This document shows, piece after piece, positions 9,201 through 19,263 of a stretch of 41,041 nucleotides of DNA. The notes beneath the pieces were generated by a model, which saw only the letters and a list, made by a program, of their open reading frames with translations, was not told the DNA's origin and searched no databases. How positions within the stretch are numbered: the stretch's first letter is position 1; each line of letters opens with the position of its first letter. This stretch comes from Acanthaster planci (lineage: Eukaryota > Echinodermata > Asteroidea > Valvatida > Acanthasteridae): assembly GCF_001949145.1 (NCBI RefSeq), contig NW_019091539.1:1333598-1374638 (forward strand), in the 5' to 3' direction. A program made the position numbers and the translations under genes.

Positions 9201-11071
9201 CAGCCGCTGTCCCACTGTCTCGTTGCCGGTCTGGGGGAAGCTGGTCCGGATGTCGCCCGTGTAGTTGAACCTATGGGTCTTGCTGAGCTGGAACTCAGTT
9301 GGGTAAGTCTCCGCTGATTGACGAAAAATGAGAAAGATGCACGTACATGCACATTACGCTACGAACACCCATCAAATCATGCCAGTGCTGTCAAAACGGT
9401 AGTGCCATGCTGAACAGAACTAAAAAAGTTGGAAATGTAACAAAGGCACAGAGCAACTAAAAGAATGTTCAGGTCAAGTGCACCTCAAATTTTATCTAAA
9501 GCATGCACAGAGGTTTCTTGACACATGTGGGGGGGGTAATTTCAGCATGGCGCATAATCCGTGACTTTAAAAGTGGGAGGTATTATATTGGTAATCACCC
9601 CCTGGTCAAAATGGGGGGGGGGGGAGATATATCCCTCATTCCCCCGGGATCTCTGCCCATGATCTAAATGTATTACTACTGTTCTCTCAAGGAGGTGAAT
9701 TACTTACGAGCATTCCGGTGGATGGTTATGCTCTTCTCCAGATCTGAAATTCAAGTGTGAAAATAAAGTTTTGCTTCAAACAGGCACTGAGCTTCAATCT
9801 CAATGACAAAGTGGATATTTTTGGTACATGTCTTTCACTCTCCAAATACATCATTTCAGGACAACTGGTTTCAAAGGCTGAAAATACCAGGTGTGGTAAG
9901 AATTGTGTACTATTCGTAATAAATTAGGCTCTTCCCTCTATACATTTTGGTCCATTTTATTCCAATAAATACTGTTCCTTGACTGCATGTGTCAACATCA
10001 TAAAAAAATGCTTTTTAATTTCGCAGTCATTAAAATAAGCACTGTTTGAACAAACTTGGCCTAGAGTTGCATACCATTGTTCTGGATGATGGTGGTCGCA
10101 GCATCTACAAAAGGCAAAGGACAAAAATATCTGGCATTATAGTTATAACCAAAACTGAAAACAGAAACTAGATTTAAGTTGGATTCCAATACACACAAAC
10201 AGGTGTTATGTACTGTAGGTCAAAACTATTCCCTAAGCCTAATCTATATCTTAAGATATACCTTAAGAATTTGTTACCTTGAAAGAGTAGTTAACAAGTT
10301 AATTGTAAGACTGTGTATTGAATATGACAAATAGTTTTGCTGCCTTAAGTGGTCTGAACACAGTGAACTCCTACAAACTATACATGTATAAGTACTTTAA
10401 CACTAATAGGCACAGGTGCTTTTGAATATTGTTGCCTTCCCCGAGTATCGTGAAAGACATGTATGTTAATCATACAGTGAGGGCATTACAACTGTCTCTA
10501 TAAAGTTAATGAAGCAAGCAAGCAAGCATTCAATTTGCTAGGCACTGTATCATATCTGACTGAGCCAAAGTCCTGGCATGGTGCCAATAATGGGGAGTTA
10601 GTGGTTCACCCAGAATACACTCAATCTCAGAACACACACTGCTAGATTGCCTGAGCCTCAACTTGTGTTATAAAAGCTTTATGTCCCCGTGTAAATATTT
10701 CTGAAGCAATTTATTATGGCAAGTAGCAAAAAATATGGATCTGAATTCACACCAGAGTAACTGAATATTTTTCTAGACATTCCTAAATGATAAAGATACA
10801 ATGATTTTAGTAATAAGTATTATTTAGTAATAATACAGCATTTGCTAAATCAATGAATTGCCAAATGAATTTCTCTTGAATACATATTTTGACACAATGA
10901 AATCCCCACTTTCATTGTAATTTGCAATGGCTGATCTGCAAAGCTTTTTTTAAAATGGTGTTTGACTATTAAGTTTAAACATTAAAGAAAACATTAGAAT
11001 GATACACATAAAATTGGACAGGTTTACTCACTTGCCAAGGCAATGCCCACAAGAAACAGAAGAAGCTTCAT
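80..11071 (-). CDS. Vitellogenin (large lipid transfer protein), 5' 17 coding exons, 3' part outside window
   Basis: Secreted yolk-precursor lipoprotein that loads lipid in the ER and is taken up by oocytes. The coding sequence joins, in transcript order, 11071-11032, 10104-10075, 9743-9708, 9313-9150, 8791-8657, 7471-7355, 7142-6972, 6309-6161, 5799-5661, 5189-5032, 4174-4003, 3669-3430, 2949-2701, 2305-2088, 1815-1724, 1568-1444 and 244-80. All phases agree and give 800 codons. Residues 1-13 are a hydrophobic signal peptide. Residues about 36-300 match the N-terminal beta barrel, with the vitellogenin-type GICKTLY...RDLTNC pair (C181, C210) and a CDDC pair (C226, C229). About 300-630 is the helical domain; the rest enters the DUF1943 sheet region. 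There are more than ten N-glycosylation sequons. The Cys pattern favours vitellogenin over apolipophorin/apoB, which are the alternatives. DUF1943, phosvitin and vWFD would lie off the left edge. Confidence 0.87.
628..1149. mobile_element. TTAA-flanked MITE, copy 1 (piggyBac-like ends)
   Basis: The element begins TTAA|CCACTTCCTGCTGGGG and ends with the inverse CCCCGGCATGAAGTGG|TTAA, so about 16-bp imperfect terminal inverted repeats sit inside a TTAA target duplication (624-627, 1150-1153). It has no transposase and contains the N run 880-927. It lies in the vitellogenin intron between coding exons 16 and 17. Confidence 0.75.
880..927. other. Assembly gap (48 N)
   Basis: Run of N inside MITE copy 1. 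The homologous stretch in copy 2 (4563-4641) is about 79 nt, so the N length is probably only an estimate or copy 1 carries a deletion. Confidence 0.99.
1155..1290 (-). mobile_element. tRNA-derived SINE (fragment)
   Basis: On the minus strand an A-box-like TAGCATCAGTGGTTAAGG (1264-1281) is followed by a B-box-like GGGTTCAAATGACC (1224-1237). The tail (GCCTCTCTCCACC...) does not fold as a tRNA. The arrangement is that of a tRNA-headed SINE, abutting the MITE end. No poly-A tail or target duplication was resolved. Confidence 0.6.
1444..1568 (-). CDS. Vitellogenin coding exon 16
   Basis: Residues 704-745, beta-strand region (GLEVEMLGKKTNFLE). CAG acceptor, GTAAGA donor, phase 0 out. Confidence 0.85.
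1724..1815 (-). CDS. Vitellogenin coding exon 15
   Basis: Residues 673-704. The codons complete L673 at the start and leave one base at the end. CAG acceptor, GTAAGT donor. Start of the C-sheet region. Confidence 0.84.
2088..2305 (-). CDS. Vitellogenin coding exon 14 (end of helical domain)
   Basis: Residues 601-673. The blocks ELRMIAYLV and QVRSFIYSHLKTL are family hallmarks shared by vitellogenin, MTP, apoB and apolipophorin. Donor GTAAGT, phase 2 out. Confidence 0.92.
2701..2949 (-). CDS. Vitellogenin coding exon 13
   Basis: 83 codons (residues 518-600), phase 0 at both ends. Contains the conserved helical segment QDVRIAACFALRKM, sequons NLT and NQT, and donor GTATAT. Confidence 0.9.
3430..3669 (-). 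CDS. Vitellogenin coding exon 12
   Basis: 80 codons (residues 438-517), phase 0 at both ends. Three cysteines (DICEH, HACYR, LHCEK) and sequon NTT lie in the helical domain. Donor GTCAGC. Confidence 0.88.
4003..4174 (-). CDS. Vitellogenin coding exon 11 (ends at a GC donor)
   Basis: Residues 380-437, helical-domain repeats. The only frame-preserving 3' boundary found is AAG|GCATGT, a GC-AG intron. Using the GT four bases downstream creates a TGA with the next exon. Confidence 0.83.
4309..4847. mobile_element. TTAA MITE, copy 2, truncated at one end
   Basis: Starts TTAA|CCACTTCCTGCTGGGG at 4305 and follows copy 1 closely by eye through the middle. It diverges after ATGATA near 4846, so the second terminal repeat and TTAA are missing. 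It sits in the vitellogenin intron between exons 10 and 11 in the same orientation as copy 1. Confidence 0.72.
5032..5189 (-). CDS. Vitellogenin coding exon 10 (helical domain)
   Basis: Residues 328-380 with amphipathic helices (SYFLLLVRSLFEANYETLED). AAG acceptor, GTAGGG donor, phase 2 out. Confidence 0.86.
5661..5799 (-). CDS. Vitellogenin coding exon 9
   Basis: Residues 281-327, with QTLKLINVT and GGLTYLFPE. This is the transition from barrel to helical domain. CAG acceptor, donor GTACGA, phase 0 out. Confidence 0.87.
6161..6309 (-). CDS. Vitellogenin coding exon 8
   Basis: Residues 232-281. Contains sequon NIT and the FFPMGVKGGSVLVHV strand near the end of the N-sheet barrel. Donor GTAAGT after two bases of the split codon N281. 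Confidence 0.87.
6972..7142 (-). CDS. Vitellogenin coding exon 7 (diagnostic disulfide block)
   Basis: 57 codons (residues 175-231). It carries GICKTLYTI, then TKVRDLTNC, then CDDC, the spacing typical of vitellogenins and unlike apoB or apolipophorin. Donor GTTGGT, phase 0. Confidence 0.9.
7355..7471 (-). CDS. Vitellogenin coding exon 6
   Basis: 39 codons (residues 136-174). The segment KKGIMNMISLTVEKDNVYEV matches the vitellogenin-family '(R)GILN-LQL...YEL-E' block. Donor GTTAGT, phase 0. Confidence 0.88.
8657..8791 (-). CDS. Vitellogenin coding exon 5
   Basis: 45 codons (residues 91-135), phase 0 at both ends. Contains sequons NGT, NST and NVS. The acceptor follows a CCCTCCCCAG pyrimidine tract and the donor is GTGAGA. 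Confidence 0.87.
9150..9313 (-). CDS. Vitellogenin coding exon 4 (start of lipid-transport domain)
   Basis: Encodes residues 36-90, the first strands of the N-terminal barrel, with sequons NYT and NET. It has a CAG acceptor and a GTAAGT donor and ends in phase 0 at residue R90. Confidence 0.86.
9528..9650. repeat. G-run / palindromic dispersed repeat in vitellogenin intron
   Basis: A run of eight Gs near 9530 and a run of 12 Gs (9613-9624) flank a stretch with partly self-complementary GGGGAGATATATCCCTC and CCCCGGGATCTC segments. It looks like a small palindromic dispersed repeat, and the G runs are slippage-prone. Confidence 0.4.
9708..9743 (-). CDS. Vitellogenin coding exon 3 (36-nt micro-exon)
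   Basis: CAG acceptor and GTAAGT donor. It encodes DLEKSITIHRNA, phase 1 in and out, so it could be skipped or included with exon 2 without changing frame. Confidence 0.72.
10075..10104 (-). CDS. Vitellogenin coding exon 2 (30-nt micro-exon)
   Basis: Acceptor TAG and donor GTATGC bound a 30-nt exon encoding about ten residues (NAATTIIQNN), phase 1 in and out. It is small, but it joins exons 1 and 3 in frame. Confidence is limited because a linker this short has little homology. Confidence 0.68.
11032..11071 (-). CDS. Vitellogenin coding exon 1 (signal peptide)
   Basis: ATG at 11071-11069 opens MKLLLFLVGIALA, a short basic start followed by a hydrophobic core, i.e. a signal peptide. The exon ends with a strong GTGAGT donor (plus-strand ACTCAC at 11026-11031) in phase 1. 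A 5' UTR of about 60 nt is expected from the TATA box position. Confidence 0.85.
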
Positions 11072-11157
11072 GATTTCTGGTTGAATCCACGGACAGACGA
11101 AAGATCAAGGAATTGCTCTCTCCCTGTCTCTGGTCTCACCAAGGGCTGGGCTCAGTT

Positions 11158-11163
11158 CTTATA
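11158..11163 (-). promoter_or_regulatory. TATA box of vitellogenin gene
   Basis: GGGTATAAGAA on the minus strand, 87-92 nt upstream of the ATG. The predicted start of transcription is about 11130, giving a 5' UTR of about 60 nt. The spacing fits a conventional TATA promoter. Confidence 0.75.
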
Positions 11164-11175
11164 CCCCTTCAGCTC

Positions 11176-11183
11176 ATTTGCAT
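11176..11183 (-). promoter_or_regulatory. Octamer motif ATGCAAAT
   Basis: A perfect octamer lies 13 nt upstream of the TATA box, a position typical of POU-factor sites. Function is inferred from motif and position only. Confidence 0.45.
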
Positions 11184-11186
11184 ACA

Positions 11187-11476
11187 ATTGGCCATGCTGA
11201 CAGCAGACTAAATCAGCACTCACAGCTGGCTACAAAGTACAAGAGCCAACTGGTGTTGGGTTGCTGTGATTGGCTCAAACTTTGGGAAGCCCAACCCTGA
11301 TAGGTCAGTAAAGTGTGGGCTGACCTCCCACTGCTGCTGTGCTAGTCAGTGATTGGCCAGGAAGTTTCTAGCATGCACTGGGATAATGAACTTGCCCTTG
11401 GAAAGTCCTTGCAGGGCAATAAACAACACTGATCGATGCGATATGTACCTCTCAGAGTTACTAGTTAAACAATTGG
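11187..11476 (-). promoter_or_regulatory. Proximal promoter with four CCAAT boxes and AGGTCA half-sites
   Basis: CCAAT (read on the minus strand) occurs at 11187-11191, 11269-11273, 11352-11356 and 11472-11476. AGGTCA at 11302-11307 and TGACCT at 11321-11326 form an inverted pair of nuclear-receptor half-sites 13 nt apart. Classical vertebrate vitellogenin oestrogen elements use a 3-nt spacer, so a role is only suggested. Confidence 0.4.
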
Positions 11477-11549
11477 CTCTGATATTAGGTGATTCACAGT
11501 GATCTTTGAGTTTCTAATTGCGAGTTGAAGTGTTTTTTCCATGCTGATT

Positions 11550-14500
11550 AAACATGCGACATCAGCACTGTAATACACAGACACCAACTCAGACATGTGT
11601 AAAGTTTGAGATGTGGAATGATTTTTGTTTGGAGGGGAGCAAAAATATTTGTTTTGGGGGCACCATTAAATTTCTGAAATTTCTTTATGCAACCTTGGTG
11701 GCCTCCCTACCTTTGGAGGCTTTTTACACACGTTTGGAAGGCGAATAAAATGGTCCCAATACGCCATTATTTTTCAACCCTCAAAACTATTCCTTTTGGA
11801 TATATGACTCTCACCGTCCCCACACCTGGGTTCTGCCAGCAGCAATAACTGTCACAGCTGACACTTTCTTGCCAAGTTATCCTGATTTGGGCTGTGAACT
11901 TTAAAGTAACAAAAAACATAAGTACATGTAGGAACACAATTTATGCCCCACTGACTTGCATAGTAAGGCAAGACCAGCTGCCCACACAAGACAACAAATT
12001 TAGATAAATCAACTGAGAGGGTGCCTTTTGCCAAGAAACCGTCCTCCTCTTAGCAACAAGTACAATATTGAACATGCCTGTTTGCACAACCTCGTATAGA
12101 AGTAATTTTCCAAATTTGCCACCTATTTTCTGGCTGTAACTTTTGATCCCAGTCTGAAGATAACTTTATGAACAAAATTCAAATAATACCACTCTATCGG
12201 AGAGTAAATAAACCCTCTCTTTTGTTGAAAACAGAAAATTCAGTTAAATTCAGTGTCTCTTTTCAAGTGCAACAATGACGTGTTCTTTAATTTAGTTTAA
12301 AATCTGCTCAAGCCACTGAGTAATTTTATCCTTTGTCCAAGCAAAGATTTACAACTCAAATTGAAGTTCTGCAAAAAGTTGGAAAAGCACCAAGCTGTAT
12401 TTTTTCTGCATTGTATTCAAGAAGGAACAGCAACAGTTTTTGCATACAATATAACAATTGACCTTCCATCAAGTAGCAATGTAATGTCCCCTATCATTGA
12501 CTTTTGGCCTCAGGTGAGTGTTTCCATAATGTGTCTTTCTACTCAGCCTGTTCCATAATTACATCAAAATAAAAATATACTTTAAACACCATCATCACTT
12601 CTTAACCTCTGTGCTGTCAACAATTTTTTTGTAAGTATTAGTTTTCTAATAGGGACAATGCTTGGTTCCAATGATTAAAGAGTAAAATAAGGAAAGCAAA
12701 TCTGCTTCTGCATCATCAGCTGCAGTAATTGTGAAGTGAAAACTGCAAGTGTATGAACATTTTCTGTGGAAAAGTTCAATATCCCTTGTCTTCCAAAACC
12801 ATCAAACAATGCATGGAATTAACATTTGTTTTAAAAACCCCTGTAAGGTTACCTTATTGAAATGTAAAGGTGTTTTCAAGAAAATATTTTTTGTTTAACA
12901 TCATCTACAAAACCACATCTACATATAAAAGCATGTCAAGCTGATTTCACAATGCTTTCATCAAATAATTAAAAAACAAAATGACCAAAAACAATTGGAT
13001 TTTTTCATTCCAAATAACTCTAGAAATTTCTTTTTCTGAGAAAATGAAACACCTATAAAGAGCATACGGTTTTGTCTTGTATCCTTTCCTTTTATGCAAA
13101 GACCATACATTAAGGACTAAATTTGTTACGCATACTCAGCGTTCTCTGGGTCAAACGTGCCACTGATCCCATCATAAACTTGCGCCTATGCAGTGAGTTC
13201 TAAAAAAGTCCTCTTTTGTTCCAATCAGAGTGGATACAACCAAATACAATTAATTGTAAGTATGAATGAGAATGAGATGATTTACCAGTTCAATGATGAA
13301 ACGGTAACCAGCAGTACATTAGAGTTTACTGCTGATGAGACACGGCTATAGACCTCCCACTCTGAGTTTATCATATCAGATAAACGTCAACAATTTGGCA
13401 ACTTTAACAGCTACATGTAGTCTACTGTTTGCCCCTAAAGGGAAGTTGATCTGAGCACCCAAGCTTTGCTAACAACTGTCCTTTTTTATATGCAAATGAA
13501 AAAGGACATTGCAATCCATTTTCTCCCTCTGGAAAGAACCCATCAAAGTAAAGTTTTGTTGTGGGCAAACACTGTTTTTCCTCTTTCCTGCTCAGCTGGA
13601 AACCCTCCTGCAGAATGTCACTTGACAATAGCAAGCACTAACCAGAGTTCAATGTCACTGATTTACATTCCCACCGCTACAGTGTACGTTTGAATTCAAA
13701 TGTGCCATCTGATCCAGGCAAGTTTGCTAGGCAAGAGAAAGTCACCTGCACTATCAAGCAGGCGGCTGCTAGTTTTAGTCCCATCTGAGTAAGCTTGTCA
13801 ATAAGTTCTCTAAAATCTCAGAAAGCACCACACGTGCCATACAGTACATCAAAATGACTGTGACAAAAATATACATGTAGGCTTATAATGCACATCACTT
13901 TAGTGATGCAAAACGAATCTCTGTCAGATGCAGATTTGAGGATATCAATAACTGAAATTCCCGTCTTAATTAATTCAAAGCCACAGGGTAAACAAACCAA
14001 CATAAATTTCTACGCTGGCCCAACTTGTCTCCAAAGAGCCAAAACCCAACAGCATCACCCTGGAGGGGTATTTATCTGTCCAGTCCATCTGGTACTTTGG
14101 CCAGCAATACTGGAACTGACCTCGGCCTGCTTGGCCAGTGACCAACAAATGATAATCCATCGGTCATCAGTTTCCTGGAGACTATGCTTGTCAACAAAAA
14201 TGAAATCAAGCAACAACACAGTTTTCCAGGTAATGCTGGGTCTCCCCCCCACACCGACAAAATCAAGGACACTGATAAATCAAATTTTCTAAGCGTGAAT
14301 CCAGGAACTGGACTTGCGTCCCATATTTACACCCAAAGCAAAGTGAAGGATGATTGAAAACCTGACCTCTTGGTGATTCAACTCAAATGGAGGGTTTAAC
14401 ACTTTTGATGATAGCACGATCAGCATTACATGTACAGTAAAACTTTATACAGGTACCTATGTATCTTGATCTTAGTTCTCACTACAAGTCTTACACTTCA

Positions 14501-15425
14501 CAGCTTAATCCATTCCCCACCTCTATTGTTTCCACTTCTTCCAGCCTTTATTGTATGTATGTTAGCATGCACTGAGGTACATGTAAGTACAGGCCAGTTT
14601 GATTGTCAAGTGGGATTCAAATATTTGATGGTGTTCCTTTTAGTATGAATGTTGTGCTGTTTAATCTTGACACAATGGAACAATAATGTGCATGCACGAT
14701 GAGCTGTCTGCAGTCTGTCTGTGACTGGTTCCAAAATGTCACTACCTGTTACGCACGTATTACATGTAAATTTTCACACTTAACACATACAGAGGAAGCA
14801 ATTTGCAGGGCGACAACCTGAACCAGACCCTACATTGTAATACAAGTCTAGAATCACATGCAAATACTAATACAAGGAATTGGCACTTGATTGGAAAAAC
14901 ATGGTCCATTATATCATCAAACACATCCTGGATTCAACTTTTGGGAGATGGCTCTGCCCAAAGCATACTTTTCAGCAGGAGAAGAAAAGGAGTGATTGAA
15001 AAAACAAGGTCTTGGTTGAGGGCAACTTCCTGAACTGTGTTCTGAATTAAAGGAAGTGTCTGTGGTGATCTGTGGTGAACCACAGCAAAGCCACAGGCCT
15101 TGGTATCAGCCACTGAAGTTTCACGATCAGCAGCTTGGGTTATGTCAATTTGTTATCAAACACTTGTAGGTAACAAACTACACCGAAACCTGACTTGCAC
15201 CCAAAAATGGGAGTAAGCATTTTCTTTTATCAGCAATTTTTTAATTTTCAAGAGTAAGAATGTGACTGTATTTATCTAACTGATCCAAAATAAGCTTTGT
15301 ACTAAATGCGACATGTAGGTGACATACATGTATAAACATAAAGGTTACATATAAAGAAGTATTTCAACCATACAAAATGTGACTCACCATTCCAAAACTA
15401 GGCTGAAGCACAGCAAGTTATTGAG
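11550..15425. other. Intergenic, no supported gene
   Basis: AT-rich. The reading frames present are short (longest 13888-14292, 134 codons), show no recognisable domain, and overlap one another on both strands. Scattered ACATGTA palindromes are present. I see no RNA gene here. Confidence 0.7.
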
Positions 15426-15430
15426 AGGAT

Positions 15431-15551
15431 AAATGTGTGCTTGGGTAGTCTTAAACATGCATTTAAGACCAGCTCAGGAGAATGCATTAGCAGTGTTCAT
15501 TTTCCTGAGGCAGTCTTAAACTAACATTTAAGACCCACCTAGCACATATTT
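15431..15551. mobile_element. Fold-back MITE of about 121 bp
   Basis: Two arms of about 55 nt are inverted copies of each other (AAATGTGTGCTTGGG... against ...CACCTAGCACATATTT), joined through a centre near 15490. Inside each arm a GTCTTAAA...TTTAAGAC unit is itself palindromic. No coding capacity. Confidence 0.65.
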
Positions 15552-15559
15552 ATTCCCAT

Positions 15560-16905
15560 TGATTGTTTGTAGTCAGAGTCAAAAGAAGTCAACGTATGAT
15601 TTATTTCCAATGATTTTGTCCTGGAATTTTAATTTCATATTCCTGAGCACCCCCCGTCCATTTTATAGTATATTTCTTGTTCAAGTTGTCCAGAAGAATT
15701 TCCATATATGGACTTGGCACGTGTGTGGCGAGCCGCGTGCACCAGACACTTGACCAATTAGAATCGACTTTAATCTGTCTTGTATCCAGGTGCCAGAGCC
15801 TTTCTTATGCAGCGGGCATTATTATTAAATGTTAAAACAAGGTCACGTTGCACGCTGTTAAATTGGGAAACTGTTTGACGTATTAACGGAAATCTAATAA
15901 TTATACCAATATAGATGTTAACAATGGACAGTCCAACTTTCAATGCCCATAACTTACAAAGATTGCTGCAGACAAACTTTTAAAATTTTGCATCACTTTC
16001 AGGTATGAAAATAGGCAAATGGAGGAGAAGATTGTAAAACAAAATCGCCTACTTCAGCCCGGTTGTGGAATGGTGGGTCACATATGAAAATCACATTTAC
16101 CCTCTGGCAATTGTGTAAAGCAATGTCTTGCAAATGTAGCTCATTTTACGTAACTAGGCACATGTTGGCAAGAGTAAAGAAAAACAAAGAAAGCAAGAGC
16201 TCTTTTGGCCGGTGCCTTAAAACAGCTAACCTAACAACAAAAAAACAGAAAAATGGAGAAATCTGATCCACACAGAGAATTTTATTGATAACTTACTAGA
16301 GTGGGACTGCCTGGAATTAAAAGTCCCAAGTGTGCACATTACATATTATGTGATGCGATTTGCACACATCATTCACACAGGAAACATTTACACATTTGCT
16401 AAATCAGACCAAAGCAGTACCCTTCCTACAGTTGTGTAAGTTGAATATAGCATGGAGATGAATATTTGTCTCATTTTGCTGGCAAACAAATCCCACGAGA
16501 CAGAGAGGCTGGAAGAGATGGGGCAGGCCTGCATTGCTCCCTCCATGTTTAGAACCAAGGTTTCTCTGCCACTTCAGGATAACTGACTTCAAGATATCTG
16601 ACTTTTCATTCCCCAAACAAGAGACTTGTGCCTCAAGTGCAGCTCGGGCTCTACAACTGAAACATTAATCCAAGGCCCAGATTTGGGGCATATTCATTTC
16701 TTTCCACAAAAATAAAGCCTTGAAAATAATTCTGGATCTTGAGTTAAAGAAATGGGCATCATGGGGGCCAAGAGGGCGCTTGCTCACCTTTCTCCAAAAG
16801 AAAAAAAATAACTAAAATGGAAAAAAGTTCATGTCCTACAGCTTGCTATATTTGTGCAATGCTCCATTTGTCCATGCGTTTCTGGTGTTCTTCGGGTGCA
16901 AAGTT
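15560..16905. other. Intergenic, no supported gene
   Basis: Only short frames without homology. No splice-consistent exon chain, RNA gene or clear repeat is seen. Confidence 0.65.
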
Positions 16906-16911
16906 GGCTAC

Positions 16912-17537
16912 ATACACTGGACAGCAAAAGAAACTTGCCACTGCTGTCAAAGGCCACACATAAAAATTCATTCCATAGAAATAAACAATTTTTGTTCACA
17001 GGTTTGCTGCAAAGCCTCTTACTAATCACATGCCCCAAAGCAAGTGATTATCTTTATAACAATGAAGAAATTGACATGCACAGCAACTTGGGCTGAATGA
17101 AAAGTCACACAAAAGTACTCTCCACCGAGCAAAAATGACCCATGAATGGACATTTTAAACAACCAATGACAAAGTGAACACCAGTTTTGTCAAAATGATG
17201 TGCATGAGTGGTTTCTGTATAGGGATGCCCTCCTTACTGACTATGAATACACATTATTGAAAACTAATGATTGTGACTTCTTTATTTCGTCCTGTGACAT
17301 TGATTTCTGCGTAAAAGGTAAGGATCATTCTGTTACATTCTGTGACTTTTGATTCAGTAACCAAGTTGCTGTGCATGTCAAGTTCTTCTTTGTTATAAGA
17401 TAATCACTTACTTTTAGGCATGTGATTGTTAGGGGTATTGCAGCATACCAGTGTACAAAAATTGTTTATTTCTATGGAGTGAATTTTTATGTGTGGCCTT
17501 TGACAGAAGTGCCAAGTTTTTTTTGCTTTCCAGTTTA
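16912..17537. mobile_element. Long-TIR nonautonomous DNA element
   Basis: Arms 16912-17109 and 17341-17537 are inverted copies, high identity by eye over nearly 200 nt. Examples are the shared CAAAGGCCACACATAAAAAT and its inverse, and TGACATGCACAGCAACTTGG and its inverse. About 230 nt of unique spacer separates them. The outer ends read roughly ACACTGGACAGCAAAA and its counterpart AAACTGGAAAGCAAAA. No transposase frame, so nonautonomous. The superfamily is not assigned. Confidence 0.72.
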
Positions 17538-17539
17538 TA

Positions 17540-19260
17540 TTTGAGCATAAAGGGTTTGAAAATTGTCCAAATCTGGTAATCATGGTGGCATCTGGAAGCT
17601 TACATGTTCATCTGTCCTTTGATGTAAGTTTCATATCCATATTTACTTTAGTGAGCTTAAATGTAATTAAAAAAACAAGGCTACAGAAACACAAAAAGGA
17701 AAGAAAGGGGATGAAAATCACCCATTTGTTTGAAAATACCTCTACACTGCTCCCCTTCACCGTTTATGGATTATCAGCTTACTGATGAGTGCTTTAACGT
17801 TCCCCGGGAAAAAAAGCCAAATGCTTGTTAAGTACCTGAGCCACACTTGAAAAAAGTGCAAATGTGAGAGATGTACTGGTACATTCATGTGACTGTTCAC
17901 TTTATACACAAAAGTGGCCTGACTGTAGGGTGGATATGAAAAAAAGGCCAGGCTGATAACCTAGCAATTAATTACATATTCATGATGTTGTGATTGTGAC
18001 AGAAGATTGTTCGCAGTGGTGGCGTGATGCTGGAGGTTGCGCAACAGGATTTGGAGACATACAGCAATGCAGTCAAAGTAACATTTTATTTAAGAAGTGT
18101 ATCCAGACATGATGGGTACAAAGGGTATGACTAGGTGGTACCCGAGACTGATAAGAATGATTAGGAAGTCAATTTTTTTTACAACAATCACCAGAATCAG
18201 ACTGTTGAAATACAAGGGGTTTGGCACAGTGCACACATTTGGTGGTATTGAATATATGCAGCACATGGTGTCCAGTTCTTCATCACAAAATGTCTCATAA
18301 AACTTTTCCTTATATAAATGTATAGTATAAGACCGCTACTTGTTTTGAAGACAATCTCCCAACAATGCATACATGTACATTCCCACTTCTATGACGGTAA
18401 AGGGAGCAAGCCCTTTGCTCATTGAGTATGCCCTTGGAAATGAGGCCAACAAACTTTCAGATCAGCTGATTGGGAATCGGAACTACATGTAAGTGGGTTT
18501 GTTAGCTTTCTGAGAGTAACAAATTCATACTTGGACCATGCATGTTCACATACAGTGGTTTGGGGGTCACAAAACTTTGTAACAATTAAGGTAGATCTGC
18601 ATTTCCAGGAATCAGCTTTAAACATCCTGGTTATATGTTTGATGGATTATATTTCACTTGCGTAGACTGGGGAGAGAATTTCGGAAATCCATTACCCATG
18701 CTCTGACACCAAGAAAAATAAAATTGAATTTCTAATGGCTTAATTATTAATTACCATCAGACAGATATTAAACTCAGTTATGCTTTGAATAACTGCATGA
18801 TAGGAAGAGCCCAGAAGAATGTGATTCTTCAGGATTATATCATAAAATGTTTGTAAATGGCGTCCAGTGGATAATAGGTGTGAGCTTGTAAATACATGAT
18901 GTACATGTAAATAGGGCCTCAGGTAAATAAGCAAAGGCAAACAGTATGGAATACACAACAGTGGGATGCATGATCGGTTAGGACACCTCACAAATGGTTG
19001 GTTCCCTGCCAACTTCAACAAGGCCCAAAAATGGGGTCTTCAACATACATGTATTGCAGTGTGTACAGGGTGAGATTTCTTTGGGGGACTTGTTTTTTCC
19101 TCTCCTTTTTTATGTTCAGGTGTCTCTCTTTGAATATTCAATTTGAGGAAATTGGGCCTCAAACTAGCTATAGCTCATAGCTGAGCCATCAACATAAAAT
19201 GTAAGGCTCTGGCACTAACCAGGGTTAACACTATGAAATTGGTGCTGTTGCCCAGAGTAG
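17540..19260. other. Intergenic, no supported gene
   Basis: AT-rich sequence with short unsupported frames and scattered ACATGTA motifs (for example near 18366 and 18903). Nothing else recognised. Confidence 0.6.
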
Positions 19261-19263
19261 AGT

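Noticed and set aside
13888-14292. 134-codon open frame, plus strand
   Set aside because: No recognisable domain, low-complexity-free but random-looking composition, overlapped by open frames on the other strand; expected by chance in AT-rich DNA.
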